From: Mediterraneibacter massiliensis
GTDB lineage: Bacteria > Bacillota > Clostridia > Lachnospirales > Lachnospiraceae
NCBI RefSeq assembly: GCF_001487105.1
Contig: NZ_LN913000.1
Coordinates: 248,001 to 312,000 of the forward strand
DNA length: 64,000 nucleotides
Direction: 5' to 3'
Positions 26,294 to 35,121 of this stretch are shown in pieces (the first letter of the stretch is position 1; every line of letters starts with the position of its first letter). The notes beneath the pieces were generated by a model, which worked only from the letters and a program-made list of their open reading frames with translations, did no database searches and was not told the DNA's origin. The translations under genes and the position numbers were made by a program.

Positions 26294-28279
26294 ATGTTTA
26301 AGAAAGTAAAAAGAAGGTATAGTGCCGCTGCTTTGGCGGTGATTTGTTTGCTGTTTGTTTGGGGAACAGCAGTTTTTGCTCAAGAAGGAGCGACTGCTGA
26401 AGAAAAGGATTTGTCTGTGCTTCTGGAGGCGGCAGCAATGACAAAGGATGGCGCAGATTTGTTTGACGGGGTGACACGCCCTTTTGATGGGGGAAATTTA
26501 GAAGTTAAGCTTATGTATGATGTGGATGAAGAAGATGCTCCTGTTATTTCGGAAGGAGATGTGCTGTCGGTTCAGTTAGTTCCGACAGATACCCAAAAAG
26601 ATTTTATCCAGATCGATTATCCTACAAGTCAATTGAGAATATTGGAAGATGAAGGAATAAAACTGGCGGATTTGGATCTGACAGGGAGAAAAGGAGTTGT
26701 TTTTACATTTGCTGATATACAGGCATCTTTTACAGCAAAGCTGAATATGCCTTTTGTGGTAAATAAAACACGTCTTGTAAAATATTTTCAGGAACATCCC
26801 GATGAGGAAAACGTAGAATTTCAGTATACACTGCAGTATAACGATTCTGACACCGGCAAAATGGCAAGGTTTTCTTTGCAAAAACCTGAGATACAGCCGG
26901 CCCAAGCCAGATTTGTCAAAACAAGAGGCATTTATGAGCAGTCTGGTGATCTGGGACAGGGAAATATATTATATAATATATTTCTAGGTACAGAACTTAA
27001 TAGGATGAATGAGTTTGTTATTTATGATACGCCGGATGTCAATATAGGATTTGATGGAAACATGAAAGTGTATATTCCCACAAATTATGGAAATCTGGAT
27101 AATGTAGTTTTGCAGAATGGTAATTATTATGCGGAACCAGGGAATATGGATGACGAAGGCAAGATGGAGATTTATATCTATGATCTGTATTATCTGACAG
27201 AAGAGGCAAATGCTGTTTCGATGCCAAGACAGGCCGGGTATACAGAAGAATATGTGACATTTTCGCGCAGGGACATTACAACAGGCGCAGATTCGATCAA
27301 AAGTATGGAGGCTGTAACAGTACCTAAAAATATCCTTCTTGAAAAACTGGCGGGAGAGGAACTGACAGAGGCGGAAAAACAGCTGATAGATGCCAATGGG
27401 GGCTTGTATAAGAAAGTGGGCAAAGGCTTTAAAATACGGATCAAAAACTTTAAAGGGAATCAGCAGGATCCGGGAGGGTATTTGACGTTTGTCTATACAT
27501 TGAATATAAAGAATAATTCTCCGAAAGTAGATGAGAACAAGTTTCCGATCTATCTGAATACTGGCAGTTATTATGCGCAGGAGATTCCGACTTGTACAGC
27601 GGATGATGAAAACTGTGTCCCGATCAAAAATGAAAAAACACAGCTTGACGCAGTACTCAGCGGAAATTATACAACAGAAGGTAAAGTGACACCGGGTAAT
27701 GTCAGCGCAGAGGTAGATAAATTCAGCAGAGTGGAGTTTCAAAAAGTGGCAGAGGACGACAAGGGACTTCCGAATATGAGCAAGCCATTGGAAGGAGCTG
27801 TCTTTACTATATATAAAGTGGATGAAGATGGAAGCAAAGAGGTGGCGCATAATAAAGATCATATAAAAATGGAGAATTTAGTCACAAATAAAGACGGAAT
27901 TCTCTGTGAAGATGTGCCGGAAAAGACGGTCATAAATTTACAGCTGGAACGAGGAAATTATATCTTTGAAGAAATATCCGCCCCCGCAGGCTATGAGATA
28001 GAGACACAAGAGACGGCGATATCTGTGGGACTTTTAAATAACCGGATTACGGTAGCAAACAGACCTAAAGAAGAGCAGATCGCTCCTCCTTCAGGCGGAA
28101 AGGATAAATCTGCTGCCGATAGAACCACTGTCAATAGGATAAAATTGACAGACAATGCAGACGGAAAAGCCGTTAAGACGGGAGATAACACGGATATATA
28201 TGTATGGTTTATTTTGGGGATCGCGGCGGTGATCGTTTTTATCATATTGTATATCCTCAATGGAAAGAAAAAGAAATAA
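26294..28279 (+). CDS. Surface protein with SpaA-like domain and sortase-type tail
   Basis: A 661-residue exported protein. A basic start and hydrophobic signal peptide (ALAVICLLFVWGTAVFA) precede a large beta-rich region resembling isopeptide-forming adhesin/pilin repeats. Residues ~480-590 form a SpaA/prealbumin-like fold (EGAVFTIYKVDEDGSKEV, NYIFEEISAPAGYEI). The C-terminus has AVKTGDNT, a membrane span and four lysines, a KTGD-type sorting signal used in this clade in place of canonical LPxTG. It is probably attached to the wall or a pilus. The ATG at 26294 was chosen over an earlier in-frame one because it leads directly into the signal peptide. No sortase is in the window. Confidence 0.82.
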   Translation: MFKKVKRRYSAAALAVICLLFVWGTAVFAQEGATAEEKDLSVLLEAAAMTKDGADLFDGVTRPFDGGNLEVKLMYDVDEEDAPVISEGDVLSVQLVPTDTQKDFIQIDYPTSQLRILEDEGIKLADLDLTGRKGVVFTFADIQASFTAKLNMPFVVNKTRLVKYFQEHPDEENVEFQYTLQYNDSDTGKMARFSLQKPEIQPAQARFVKTRGIYEQSGDLGQGNILYNIFLGTELNRMNEFVIYDTPDVNIGFDGNMKVYIPTNYGNLDNVVLQNGNYYAEPGNMDDEGKMEIYIYDLYYLTEEANAVSMPRQAGYTEEYVTFSRRDITTGADSIKSMEAVTVPKNILLEKLAGEELTEAEKQLIDANGGLYKKVGKGFKIRIKNFKGNQQDPGGYLTFVYTLNIKNNSPKVDENKFPIYLNTGSYYAQEIPTCTADDENCVPIKNEKTQLDAVLSGNYTTEGKVTPGNVSAEVDKFSRVEFQKVAEDDKGLPNMSKPLEGAVFTIYKVDEDGSKEVAHNKDHIKMENLVTNKDGILCEDVPEKTVINLQLERGNYIFEEISAPAGYEIETQETAISVGLLNNRITVANRPKEEQIAPPSGGKDKSAADRTTVNRIKLTDNADGKAVKTGDNTDIYVWFILGIAAVIVFIILYILNGKKKK

Positions 28280-28319
28280 ACAGATATAAGCTGTATAAAA
28301 CAGAATAAAGGGATATACG

Positions 28320-28354
28320 AAAAAAGCACTGTTTATGAAAGCAGTGCTTTTTTC
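28320..28354. terminator. Bidirectional terminator between surface-protein gene and TetR gene
   Basis: AAAAAAGCACTG and CAGTGCTTTTTT pair perfectly across a short loop, with A-run and T-run on the two sides, serving the two convergent genes. Confidence 0.85.
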
Positions 28355-28370
28355 ATAGCAACCCCGGTTT

Positions 28371-28982
28371 TTATGGCTGTTCCTGTGTTGTAAACGTACG
28401 AAAAATCTGCAGGATTGTCTTGCGCAGCCAGGGAAGATACTTGTCCATAGAAACGGGCTGCTCCAGCAGGATGCAGTTATAGCATGTAGAACCAATCAGT
28501 TCGATGATGGTAAAAAGCAGAAGCTCCGGTTCTTCACAGTGGATACCATTTTGCTTCATAGACTTTAAATAATAGTCGTAAAATTGGATAGACTCCTGAG
28601 GGACATTGCTGGAAAAAGCATTTCTGAAAATGCCCCAGGATAAATTTTTAGAAATAAATTTCAGAAGATTATGCTGTGCCTGGAGGCGTTCAATGATATA
28701 GTCCGTGACAAATAAAAGCTGCTCTTCAAAGGAAATATTCTGATAATTTGCAATAGCATTATGGGCATCTGCAAATAGCTGACTGGCTTTGTACACGACC
28801 AGTTTATCTCTTAGATCATATTTGTCTTTAAAATAAAGATAAAAAGTTCCCTTTGCCAGTCCGGCACGTTCTGCGATATCCGCAATAGTAGTTTTTGCAA
28901 ATCCTTTATCTGTAAACAGATCAAAGGCATTTTGAAATAAGGCGTTTTTTTTCTCTTTCTTTTTTACTTCGATTTTTCCCAT
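28371..28982 (-). CDS. TetR/AcrR family transcriptional regulator
   Basis: A 203-residue protein with an N-terminal TetR helix-turn-helix (FTDKGFAKTTIADIAERAGL then KGTFYLYFKDKYDL) and a helical ligand-binding C-terminal domain. I use the ATG at 28982 because AAAGGAAGGTATAGGA precedes it; a longer version from 29063 would add a hydrophobic leader unlike TetR proteins. It is transcribed divergently from the MMPL transporter and probably represses it. The shared spacer has a matching inverted repeat over the transporter promoter. Confidence 0.92.
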   Translation of the reverse strand: MGKIEVKKKEKKNALFQNAFDLFTDKGFAKTTIADIAERAGLAKGTFYLYFKDKYDLRDKLVVYKASQLFADAHNAIANYQNISFEEQLLFVTDYIIERLQAQHNLLKFISKNLSWGIFRNAFSSNVPQESIQFYDYYLKSMKQNGIHCEEPELLLFTIIELIGSTCYNCILLEQPVSMDKYLPWLRKTILQIFRTFTTQEQP

Positions 28983-29054
28983 TCCTATACCTTCCTTTAT
29001 CCTAATGGTAAGTATTGCTATTATTATGCTCCTGAATATAAGAATTGTCAATAA

Positions 29055-29094
29055 AATGACCAAAGTTCATTTTCTATATTGACTATTGGCCATT
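29055..29094. promoter_or_regulatory. Candidate TetR operator (inverted repeat) at the MMPL promoter
   Basis: AATGACCAAAG at 29055-29065 and its near-reverse-complement CTATTGGCCATT at 29083-29094 share the half-site AATGRCCAAWAG. The right half overlaps the -35 and spacer of the MMPL promoter, a position suited to repression. Confidence 0.5.
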
Positions 29095-29106
29095 TTTGTA
29101 TATAAT
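29079..29106 (+). promoter_or_regulatory. Sigma-A promoter for the MMPL transporter
   Basis: TTGACT at 29079-29084 and TATAAT at 29101-29106, 16-base spacer, 34 bp before the start codon. Confidence 0.7.
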
Positions 29107-29140
29107 GATACTGTGAAGAAAAAAGTCAGGAGATGATGAA

Positions 29141-31234
29141 ATGATAAAGGCTGGAAAATGGATAGCCAGACATCGGATCTTTATTTTGTTTTGCGGGATC
29201 CTTTTGTTGGTGCCCTCTATACTGGGTATAACAAAAACACGTATCAACTACGATCTGTTAAGTTATCTGCCGGAGGAACTGGAGACGGTAGAAGGTCAGG
29301 ATATCTTAGTAGATGAATATGGAATGGGCGCCTTCTCTATGGTAGTAGTAGAAGGCATGGAATCGAAAGATGTACAGAAGCTGGAGAAGAAATTCAGTGA
29401 AGTTGAGCATGTCAAAGATGTGCTTTGGTATGATGATGTGGCAGATATTTCTCTTCCGGTAGAAATGTTGCCGAAAGATTTAAGAGAAGCTTTTTTTCAT
29501 GGGGATGCAACAATGATGTTGGCGTTGTTTGATAATACGACGTCCTCAGATGAAGCAATGGATGCATTGACGCAGATGCGAAAGGCTGCAAATGAGCAGT
29601 GTTTTATCAGTGGCATGACAGGAATCGTAACAGATATTAAGAATCTTTGTTTGAAGGAACTGCCGATTTATGTATTGATTGCCGCGGCGTTGGCATTTTT
29701 GATATTGGAACTTACGGGAACCTCCTTCCTGGTCCCTGTATTTTTCTTATTGAGCATCGGCGTGGCAATTATATATAATCTGGGAAGCAATGTCTTCCTA
29801 GGGCAGATCTCCTATGTCACGCAGGCATTGACTGCGGTGCTTCAGTTAGGAGTTACGATGGACTATTCTATTTTCCTGTTGAATAGTTATGAAGAAAATA
29901 AGCTGCGGTTTCCCGGAGAAAAGGAGCGTGCGATGGGGCATGCGATCGCAAATACTTTTAAGTCTGTAGTCGGCAGTTCCGTAACTACAGTGGCAGGGTT
30001 TGCCGCACTTTGTTTTATGACATTTGCCCTCGGTAAAGATCTGGGGATCGTTATGGCAAAAGGAGTCGTGATCGGTGTTATCTGCTGTGTGACGCTGCTT
30101 CCTTCTCTGATCCTGATCTTTGATAAATGGATAGAAAAGACAAAACATAGACCTCTTGTTAAGAATGTGGATAAATCTTCCGCCTTTATCACAAAACATT
30201 ATAAAGCTTGGATCCTCTTGTTTTTAATATTGCTGTTTCCGGCGATCTATGGGAATAACCATACCGAAATTTATTATAATATCGCACAGTCACTTCCGGA
30301 ATCTTTGCAGTCTAATGTTGCCAATGAAAAATTAAAAGAAGATTTTGACATGGAAAACGTCCATATGATCATGATGGACAAAAATATAAGCGCAAAAGAA
30401 AAAGCAAAGATGTATGAAGAAATCGATAAAGTGGATGGAGTGAAATGGACATTGGGATTAAACTCGTTGATCGGTCCGGCGGTACCTGATTCTATGATAC
30501 CGGATGACGTAAAGAGTATGCTGCAGAGTGATAAATACGAACTTGCCTTTATCTGCTCTAAATATGCGTCGGCAACGCCTGAGGTCAACGCGCAGATAGC
30601 ACAGATCGACAAAGTGGTGAAATCATACGATAAGGGAGCGCTTGTGATCGGAGAGGCTCCGATGATGAAAGATCTGCAGGATGTAACGGACATTGATCTG
30701 AAAGTAGTCAATGCCATATCGATCATCGCGATTTTCCTTATTATCATGATCGTGTTCAAATCGCTGCTTCTTCCAGTAATCCTTGTATCGGTCATAGAAT
30801 TTGCGATATTTGTAAATATGGCAGTTCCATATTATCAAGGCGTCAGTCTGCCGTTTGTAGCAAGCATTGTTATTGGAACGATCCAGCTGGGCGCAACCGT
30901 GGACTATGCCATACTGATGACAAGCCGTTACCAAAAAGAACGCAGACGCGGAAGAAAGAAAAAAGAAGCGATTTCTATTGCGCATAAAACAAGCATGTTA
31001 TCTATCTTAAGCAGTGGGCTGAGCTTTTTTGCCGCGACATTTGGAGTGGCATGCTATTCAAAGGTCGATATGATCGGATCTATCTGTACCTTGCTTGCAA
31101 GAGGAGCGATCATCAGTATGTTTGTTGTAATCCTGGCGCTACCCGCTATGTTTATGGTCTTTGATAAACCTATCTGCAAATTGTCGATAGGATTTCTTGG
31201 AAAAAAGGAAGAAAAACCAGCAGTGACAAATTGA
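29141..31234 (+). CDS. MMPL/RND family transporter
   Basis: A 697-residue membrane protein with the duplicated RND layout: one span (~13-31), an extracellular domain, a bundle of about five spans, then the same again from ~352. Family motifs include TAVLQLGVTMDYSIFLLNSY in the first half and IQLGATVDYAILMTSRY in the second, which hold the proton-relay aspartates. Members export lipids, drugs or surface components. It is divergent from a TetR gene and followed 17 bp later by a secreted coiled protein, a recurrent Firmicutes trio. AGGAGATGATGAA precedes the ATG. Confidence 0.92.
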   Translation: MIKAGKWIARHRIFILFCGILLLVPSILGITKTRINYDLLSYLPEELETVEGQDILVDEYGMGAFSMVVVEGMESKDVQKLEKKFSEVEHVKDVLWYDDVADISLPVEMLPKDLREAFFHGDATMMLALFDNTTSSDEAMDALTQMRKAANEQCFISGMTGIVTDIKNLCLKELPIYVLIAAALAFLILELTGTSFLVPVFFLLSIGVAIIYNLGSNVFLGQISYVTQALTAVLQLGVTMDYSIFLLNSYEENKLRFPGEKERAMGHAIANTFKSVVGSSVTTVAGFAALCFMTFALGKDLGIVMAKGVVIGVICCVTLLPSLILIFDKWIEKTKHRPLVKNVDKSSAFITKHYKAWILLFLILLFPAIYGNNHTEIYYNIAQSLPESLQSNVANEKLKEDFDMENVHMIMMDKNISAKEKAKMYEEIDKVDGVKWTLGLNSLIGPAVPDSMIPDDVKSMLQSDKYELAFICSKYASATPEVNAQIAQIDKVVKSYDKGALVIGEAPMMKDLQDVTDIDLKVVNAISIIAIFLIIMIVFKSLLLPVILVSVIEFAIFVNMAVPYYQGVSLPFVASIVIGTIQLGATVDYAILMTSRYQKERRRGRKKKEAISIAHKTSMLSILSSGLSFFAATFGVACYSKVDMIGSICTLLARGAIISMFVVILALPAMFMVFDKPICKLSIGFLGKKEEKPAVTN

Positions 31235-31251
31235 TATAGGAGGTAATCGAT

Positions 31252-33480
31252 ATGAAAAACAGAGAATTTAGAATGTTAGTTGCAGGAACACTCCTTGCGG
31301 CGCTGACGGTCGGAAGCCTGGCAGGTTCTCCGGTATATGCGAAGGAAAAAGAACAGACAGCACAGACAAGCGAAAGTACTTCCGTGCAGACAGATAAAAA
31401 AGACAACACAAAAAAAGAAACCGCAAAAAGCAGCACGAAACCAGTAAAAGACGAGACGGTGTATGCAAAGATAGGCGCAAATGGAACCGTGAAATCTGTG
31501 ATCGTGTCCGACCAGCTCAACAATGTGGAAAATGTATCGGAAATAAAGGATATGTCTGTATTGAAAGAGATACAAAATGTCAAGGGAGATGAGAACTTCT
31601 CGAGCAGCGGACAGAATCTGGTATGGGAAGGAGATGGCCAAAATATCGTCTATCAGGGGACGACGGATAAAACGCTGCCCGTAGGACTGGACATTACTTA
31701 TACGTTAGATGGAAAAGAAATCAGCGCTGAAGAAATGGAAGGAAAGAGCGGTCATCTTGTCATGCGCTATACGTATAAAAATACATCAGAAGAGGAAAAT
31801 GGCACCTATGTTCCTTTTTTGATGGCTACGGGAATGCTGTTGGATGAGGAAGTGTTTTCTAATGTCAGTGTGATAAATGGAAAGCTTATATCGGATGGGA
31901 GCAAGAATATGGCTATCGGGCTTGGTATGCCCAATATGCAGGAAAAATTAGGGACAGATATCCTGGAGATCCCCTCCTATTTTGAAGTAGAGGCGGATGT
32001 AACTAATTATCAGACACCGGAAGCGATCACAGTGGCAACGAACGATATGTTTAATGAACTGGAGGCGGATCAATTTGACAGTGTTTCTGATCTAAAGGGA
32101 TCTATGTCAGAACTGCAGAATGCGGCAGATCAGCTTGTAAGTGGTTCTGGGGAATTAAAAGCAGGACTGGATACGCTTTTGTCCTCCTCCGGTACGCTGA
32201 CAAGCGGTATCCAGGCTTTGGCAAATGGCGGGACTGCGCTGGAAACTGGAACACTTACATTGACAGAGGGGGCACAGCAGGTTGCTGCCGGATTGGGCAC
32301 GGCGTCTGATAAGGTAACGTCGGTTCTGGTCCCGGGAGCAGAGGCACTGGATACAGGCGTTTCACAGATGCAGCAGCAGTTGGAAACACAGCTTCCTGCT
32401 TTATCCGGCGGCATCGAGACATTGTATACAGGAATCAATTCCGTGGCGCAGGGAATGGAAAGCTTAAATGGGAATATGGGTACTATAGCGGCAGGCGCCC
32501 AGTCTGTGAGCCAGGGGATCAATGCGATTGCTGCAAATACAGGGACGCTCTATGGCGGAGCAGAGGCTGTGTATACGTATTTAAGCGGAATATCGACAAC
32601 AGACGCAGGCATAGCGGATACAACATCCAGTCAGGATGAGATCACAACACTTCAGAATTTGATCGCCAGTGGGACAGTTACAGGGGAAACAGCGGAAGAA
32701 CTCGAAGCGGTGATTGGAAGCCTGTCTGCAGACCAACAGACGAGAGATACTGTGAATTCGCAGAGAGCGGCGCAAACTTCCGGTGTACCGCAGGAAGTAT
32801 TGGGAGCTGCAGAAGCTGTGAAAAACGGATTGTATACGTTTGACCAGTCATTCCAGGGAGAAAAGGGCTTGGCTGCAGGCGCGCAGAATTTAAGTACAGC
32901 ATTAAGCGCGCAGGGGGCAGTAGGCAGCGGAATTGCTCAGCTTGACGCAGCTTTAAATAAGGGGGAACCTTCAACAGGAACGCCCAGTATTGTGGCGGGA
33001 ATGGAGTCTTTGAAAACAGCAGTCAGTGGAGACAACGGGCTTGCTGCACAGGTTTCTGCCGGAATGGCGCAGATAAAGGGAGGTACCTCCGGTATTTTGG
33101 AAGGCGTGGCAGGCGAGAATGGACTGTCATCCGGATTATCCGCGTTGTATGCCGGTGCAGGGCAGGTTTCAGCGGGAGCAGAAAGCTTATACGCCGGAGC
33201 GGGCACATTGACAGACGGATTGGGAACTTTACAGACAGGTTCTGGCACGCTTATAGATGGTGTTACGCAGCTGGATGAGGGCGCAGGTACACTAAATGAC
33301 GGTATGATCCAGTTCAATGAGGAGGGGATCGAAAAACTAGTCGATGTATTTAGCGGTGATGTAGGAGATCTGCTGGATAAAATGAACGAAATGCTGGAGA
33401 ATTCCAGAGGCTACAATAACTTTAGCGGTATTGCGGATGGAATGGACGGCAATGTGAAATTTATCTTTGTATCGGAATAG
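31252..33480 (+). CDS. Secreted repeat protein linked to MMPL transporter
   Basis: A 742-residue protein with a signal peptide (LVAGTLLAALTVGSLAGSPVYA), a Thr/Lys-rich linker (~25-65), a beta-rich domain to about 270, then a long array of degenerate heptads with Gly-Ala/Gly-Ser-x-x-Leu (for example GAGTLTDGLGTLQTGSG). The array resembles the X-x-x repeat region of YhgE/Pip proteins. No C-terminal membrane anchor or sorting motif is seen, so it is either released or held by partners. It follows the MMPL gene by 17 bp with TATAGGAGGTAATCGAT as ribosome-binding site. It probably works with the transporter as an extracellular adaptor; this role is inferred from context. Confidence 0.8.
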   Translation: MKNREFRMLVAGTLLAALTVGSLAGSPVYAKEKEQTAQTSESTSVQTDKKDNTKKETAKSSTKPVKDETVYAKIGANGTVKSVIVSDQLNNVENVSEIKDMSVLKEIQNVKGDENFSSSGQNLVWEGDGQNIVYQGTTDKTLPVGLDITYTLDGKEISAEEMEGKSGHLVMRYTYKNTSEEENGTYVPFLMATGMLLDEEVFSNVSVINGKLISDGSKNMAIGLGMPNMQEKLGTDILEIPSYFEVEADVTNYQTPEAITVATNDMFNELEADQFDSVSDLKGSMSELQNAADQLVSGSGELKAGLDTLLSSSGTLTSGIQALANGGTALETGTLTLTEGAQQVAAGLGTASDKVTSVLVPGAEALDTGVSQMQQQLETQLPALSGGIETLYTGINSVAQGMESLNGNMGTIAAGAQSVSQGINAIAANTGTLYGGAEAVYTYLSGISTTDAGIADTTSSQDEITTLQNLIASGTVTGETAEELEAVIGSLSADQQTRDTVNSQRAAQTSGVPQEVLGAAEAVKNGLYTFDQSFQGEKGLAAGAQNLSTALSAQGAVGSGIAQLDAALNKGEPSTGTPSIVAGMESLKTAVSGDNGLAAQVSAGMAQIKGGTSGILEGVAGENGLSSGLSALYAGAGQVSAGAESLYAGAGTLTDGLGTLQTGSGTLIDGVTQLDEGAGTLNDGMIQFNEEGIEKLVDVFSGDVGDLLDKMNEMLENSRGYNNFSGIADGMDGNVKFIFVSE

Positions 33481-33541
33481 AAAAAGTGATAATGATTGGA
33501 AAGCAGTAACTGGAAAGAGTTGCTGAAAGCAGGAAAAAGGC

Positions 33542-33570
33542 TTGACTTCCATGCTATGCTATGATACAAT
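33542..33570 (+). promoter_or_regulatory. Sigma-A promoter for rpmG-secE-nusG-rplK-rplA
   Basis: TTGACT at 33542-33547, 17-base spacer, TACAAT at 33565-33570. The transcribed leader just after it contains ATGGAAGT and a T-run that could pair back to ACTTCCAT inside the promoter; the latter would not be in the RNA. Confidence 0.65.
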
Positions 33571-33672
33571 TTTCTAGCGAATGGAAGTAGGTCTTTTTTT
33601 TATGCCTAAAAATGGATGGTTTCGCAGCCATCAGTAACACGTAGTGAATATGTTAAAAGCGAGGTGGAAGTT

Positions 33673-33822
33673 GTGCGCACAAGAATCACATTGGAATGTA
33701 CGGAATGCAAGAATCGTAATTACAACATGATGAAAGACAAGAAAACGCATCCGGAACGTATGGAGACAAAGAAGTACTGCAAATTCTGTAAATCACACAC
33801 ACTGCACAAAGAGACGAAGTAG
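33673..33822 (+). CDS. rpmG: 50S ribosomal protein L33
   Basis: A 49-residue protein starting at GTG 33673 ([17 protein letters not shown]), with GCGAGGTGGAAGTT as the ribosome-binding site. Two CxxC pairs (CTEC, CKFC) make it the zinc-binding form. An open frame upstream to 33616 is not used, since standard L33 length and the ribosome-binding site both point to the GTG. It is the first gene of the secE-nusG operon, as in other Clostridia. Confidence 0.95.
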   Translation: MRTRITLECTECKNRNYNMMKDKKTHPERMETKKYCKFCKSHTLHKETK

Positions 33823-33843
33823 TCGCTGAAGGGAAGTGGACGT

Positions 33844-34041
33844 ATGAGTGAGAAAACAAAAACTCAGAAGAAAAGCTGGTTCAAAGGACTTCAGGCAGAA
33901 TTTCGCAAAGTTATTTGGCCAGACAAGATAACACTTGCAAGAAAGACGGCGGCAGTAGTTGTAACTTCTGTATTTTTAGGGGTGTTGATCACGGTGATCG
34001 ATATCATCCTGAAATATGGGATAGACTTATTGGTGAAATAG
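33844..34041 (+). CDS. secE: Preprotein translocase subunit SecE
   Basis: A 65-residue, single-span membrane protein. An amphipathic N-terminal part (KGLQAEFRKVIWPDKITL, with the conserved VxWP) precedes the span TAAVVVTSVFLGVLITVIDI. It clamps SecY in the translocon. It lies in the standard position between rpmG and nusG. The start ATG follows GAAGGGAAGTGGACGT. Confidence 0.95.
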   Translation: MSEKTKTQKKSWFKGLQAEFRKVIWPDKITLARKTAAVVVTSVFLGVLITVIDIILKYGIDLLVK

Positions 34042-34068
34042 CCGGACCTAAAGCAGAAAGGTGATTTT

Positions 34069-34587
34069 ATGTCAGAGGCAAAATGGTATGTGGTTCATAC
34101 TTATTCAGGGTATGAAAACAAAGTAAAAGCGAACATTGATAAGACCATTGAAAACCGTCATCTGGAGGATCAGATTTTAGAAGTACGAGTTCCGATGCAG
34201 GAAGTTGTAGAATTGAAAAATGGCGTCCAGAAAGCAAGCCAGAAAAAAATGTTTCCGGGTTATGTGATGATCCATATGATCATGAACGACGACACTTGGT
34301 ATGTTGTGCGAAATACGCGCGGCGTAACCGGGTTTGTTGGTCCTGGATCTAAGCCGGTTCCTTTGGAAGAAGGAGAGATGGCAGGATTGGGGATCAAGCA
34401 GGAAAATATCGTGGTGGATTTTGCGGTCGGAGATACTGTCTCTGTGTTAAGCGGAGCATGGGAAGGCACTGTGGGTGTGATCCAGAGTATGAATGAACAG
34501 AAGCAGAGCCTGTCGATCAATGTAGAGTTGTTTGGCCGTGAGACTCCGGTTGAACTTAGTTTTTCAGAAGTAAGAAAGATGGATTGA
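34069..34587 (+). CDS. nusG: Transcription termination/antitermination protein NusG
   Basis: A 172-residue protein with an N-terminal NGN domain (KWYVVHTYSGYENKVKANI, FPGYVMIHMIMND) that binds RNA polymerase, and a C-terminal KOW domain (VGDTVSVLSGAWEGTVGVI). It modulates pausing, termination and coupling to ribosomes. It sits 27 bp after secE and before rplK, the canonical order. Confidence 0.97.
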   Translation: MSEAKWYVVHTYSGYENKVKANIDKTIENRHLEDQILEVRVPMQEVVELKNGVQKASQKKMFPGYVMIHMIMNDDTWYVVRNTRGVTGFVGPGSKPVPLEEGEMAGLGIKQENIVVDFAVGDTVSVLSGAWEGTVGVIQSMNEQKQSLSINVELFGRETPVELSFSEVRKMD

Positions 34588-34593
34588 AAATGC

Positions 34594-34634
34594 GTGGGAG
34601 GGATACGCTGATCCCGCCAATACCACAAGGAGGT
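34594..34634 (+). promoter_or_regulatory. L1-type autoregulatory hairpin before rplK (copy 1)
   Basis: A leader element whose outer stem is GTGG/CCAC, with inner stem GGGAT/ATCCC and an internal loop GCCAATA. The strands GTGGGAGG and AATACCAC match, as I recall it, the base of the L1 stalk in 23S rRNA. It runs straight into AAGGAGGT, so bound L1 could block translation of rplK. A second copy precedes rplA. Confidence 0.65.
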
Positions 34635-34642
34635 AATGAACA

Positions 34643-35068
34643 ATGGCAAAAAAAGTAGAAGGTTATATCAAGTTACAGATTCCTGCTGGAAAAGCAACTC
34701 CGGCACCACCGGTTGGTCCTGCACTTGGACAGCATGGTGTAAATATCGTGGAATTTACAAAACAGTTCAATGCCAGAACTGCTGATCAGGGAGATTTAGT
34801 TATTCCTGTTGTGATCACGGTATATAATGATAGAAGTTTCAGCTTCATCACAAAGACACCGCCGGCAGCAGTACTGATCAAAAAAGCATGTAAGCTTAAA
34901 TCTGGTTCAGGCGTGCCGAACAAGACAAAAGTTGCTACGATCACAAAGGCACAGTTGCAGGAGATCGCTGAGACAAAGATGCCAGACTTAAATGCGGCAA
35001 CTGTTGAGGCGGCAATGAGCATGATCGCAGGAACTTGCCGTTCCATGGGTGTAACTGTAGAAGAGTAA
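34643..35068 (+). CDS. rplK: 50S ribosomal protein L11
   Basis: A 141-residue protein of standard length, with [20 protein letters not shown] near the N-terminus and the rRNA-binding C-terminal domain. It forms part of the GTPase-associated centre. The AAGGAGG site follows an L1-type hairpin. Confidence 0.98.
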   Translation: MAKKVEGYIKLQIPAGKATPAPPVGPALGQHGVNIVEFTKQFNARTADQGDLVIPVVITVYNDRSFSFITKTPPAAVLIKKACKLKSGSGVPNKTKVATITKAQLQEIAETKMPDLNAATVEAAMSMIAGTCRSMGVTVEE

Positions 35069-35076
35069 ATGCAAAA

Positions 35077-35114
35077 GTGGGAGGGGTTCGTTCCCGCCAA
35101 TACCACAAGGAGGT
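35077..35114 (+). promoter_or_regulatory. L1-type autoregulatory hairpin before rplA (copy 2)
   Basis: Near-identical to the element before rplK: GTGGGAGGGG..CCCGCCAATACCAC and then AAGGAGGT. Only the loop differs (TTCGTT instead of ATACGCTGAT), a compensated change that keeps the stem, which supports RNA function. Confidence 0.65.
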
Positions 35115-35121
35115 TATATAA

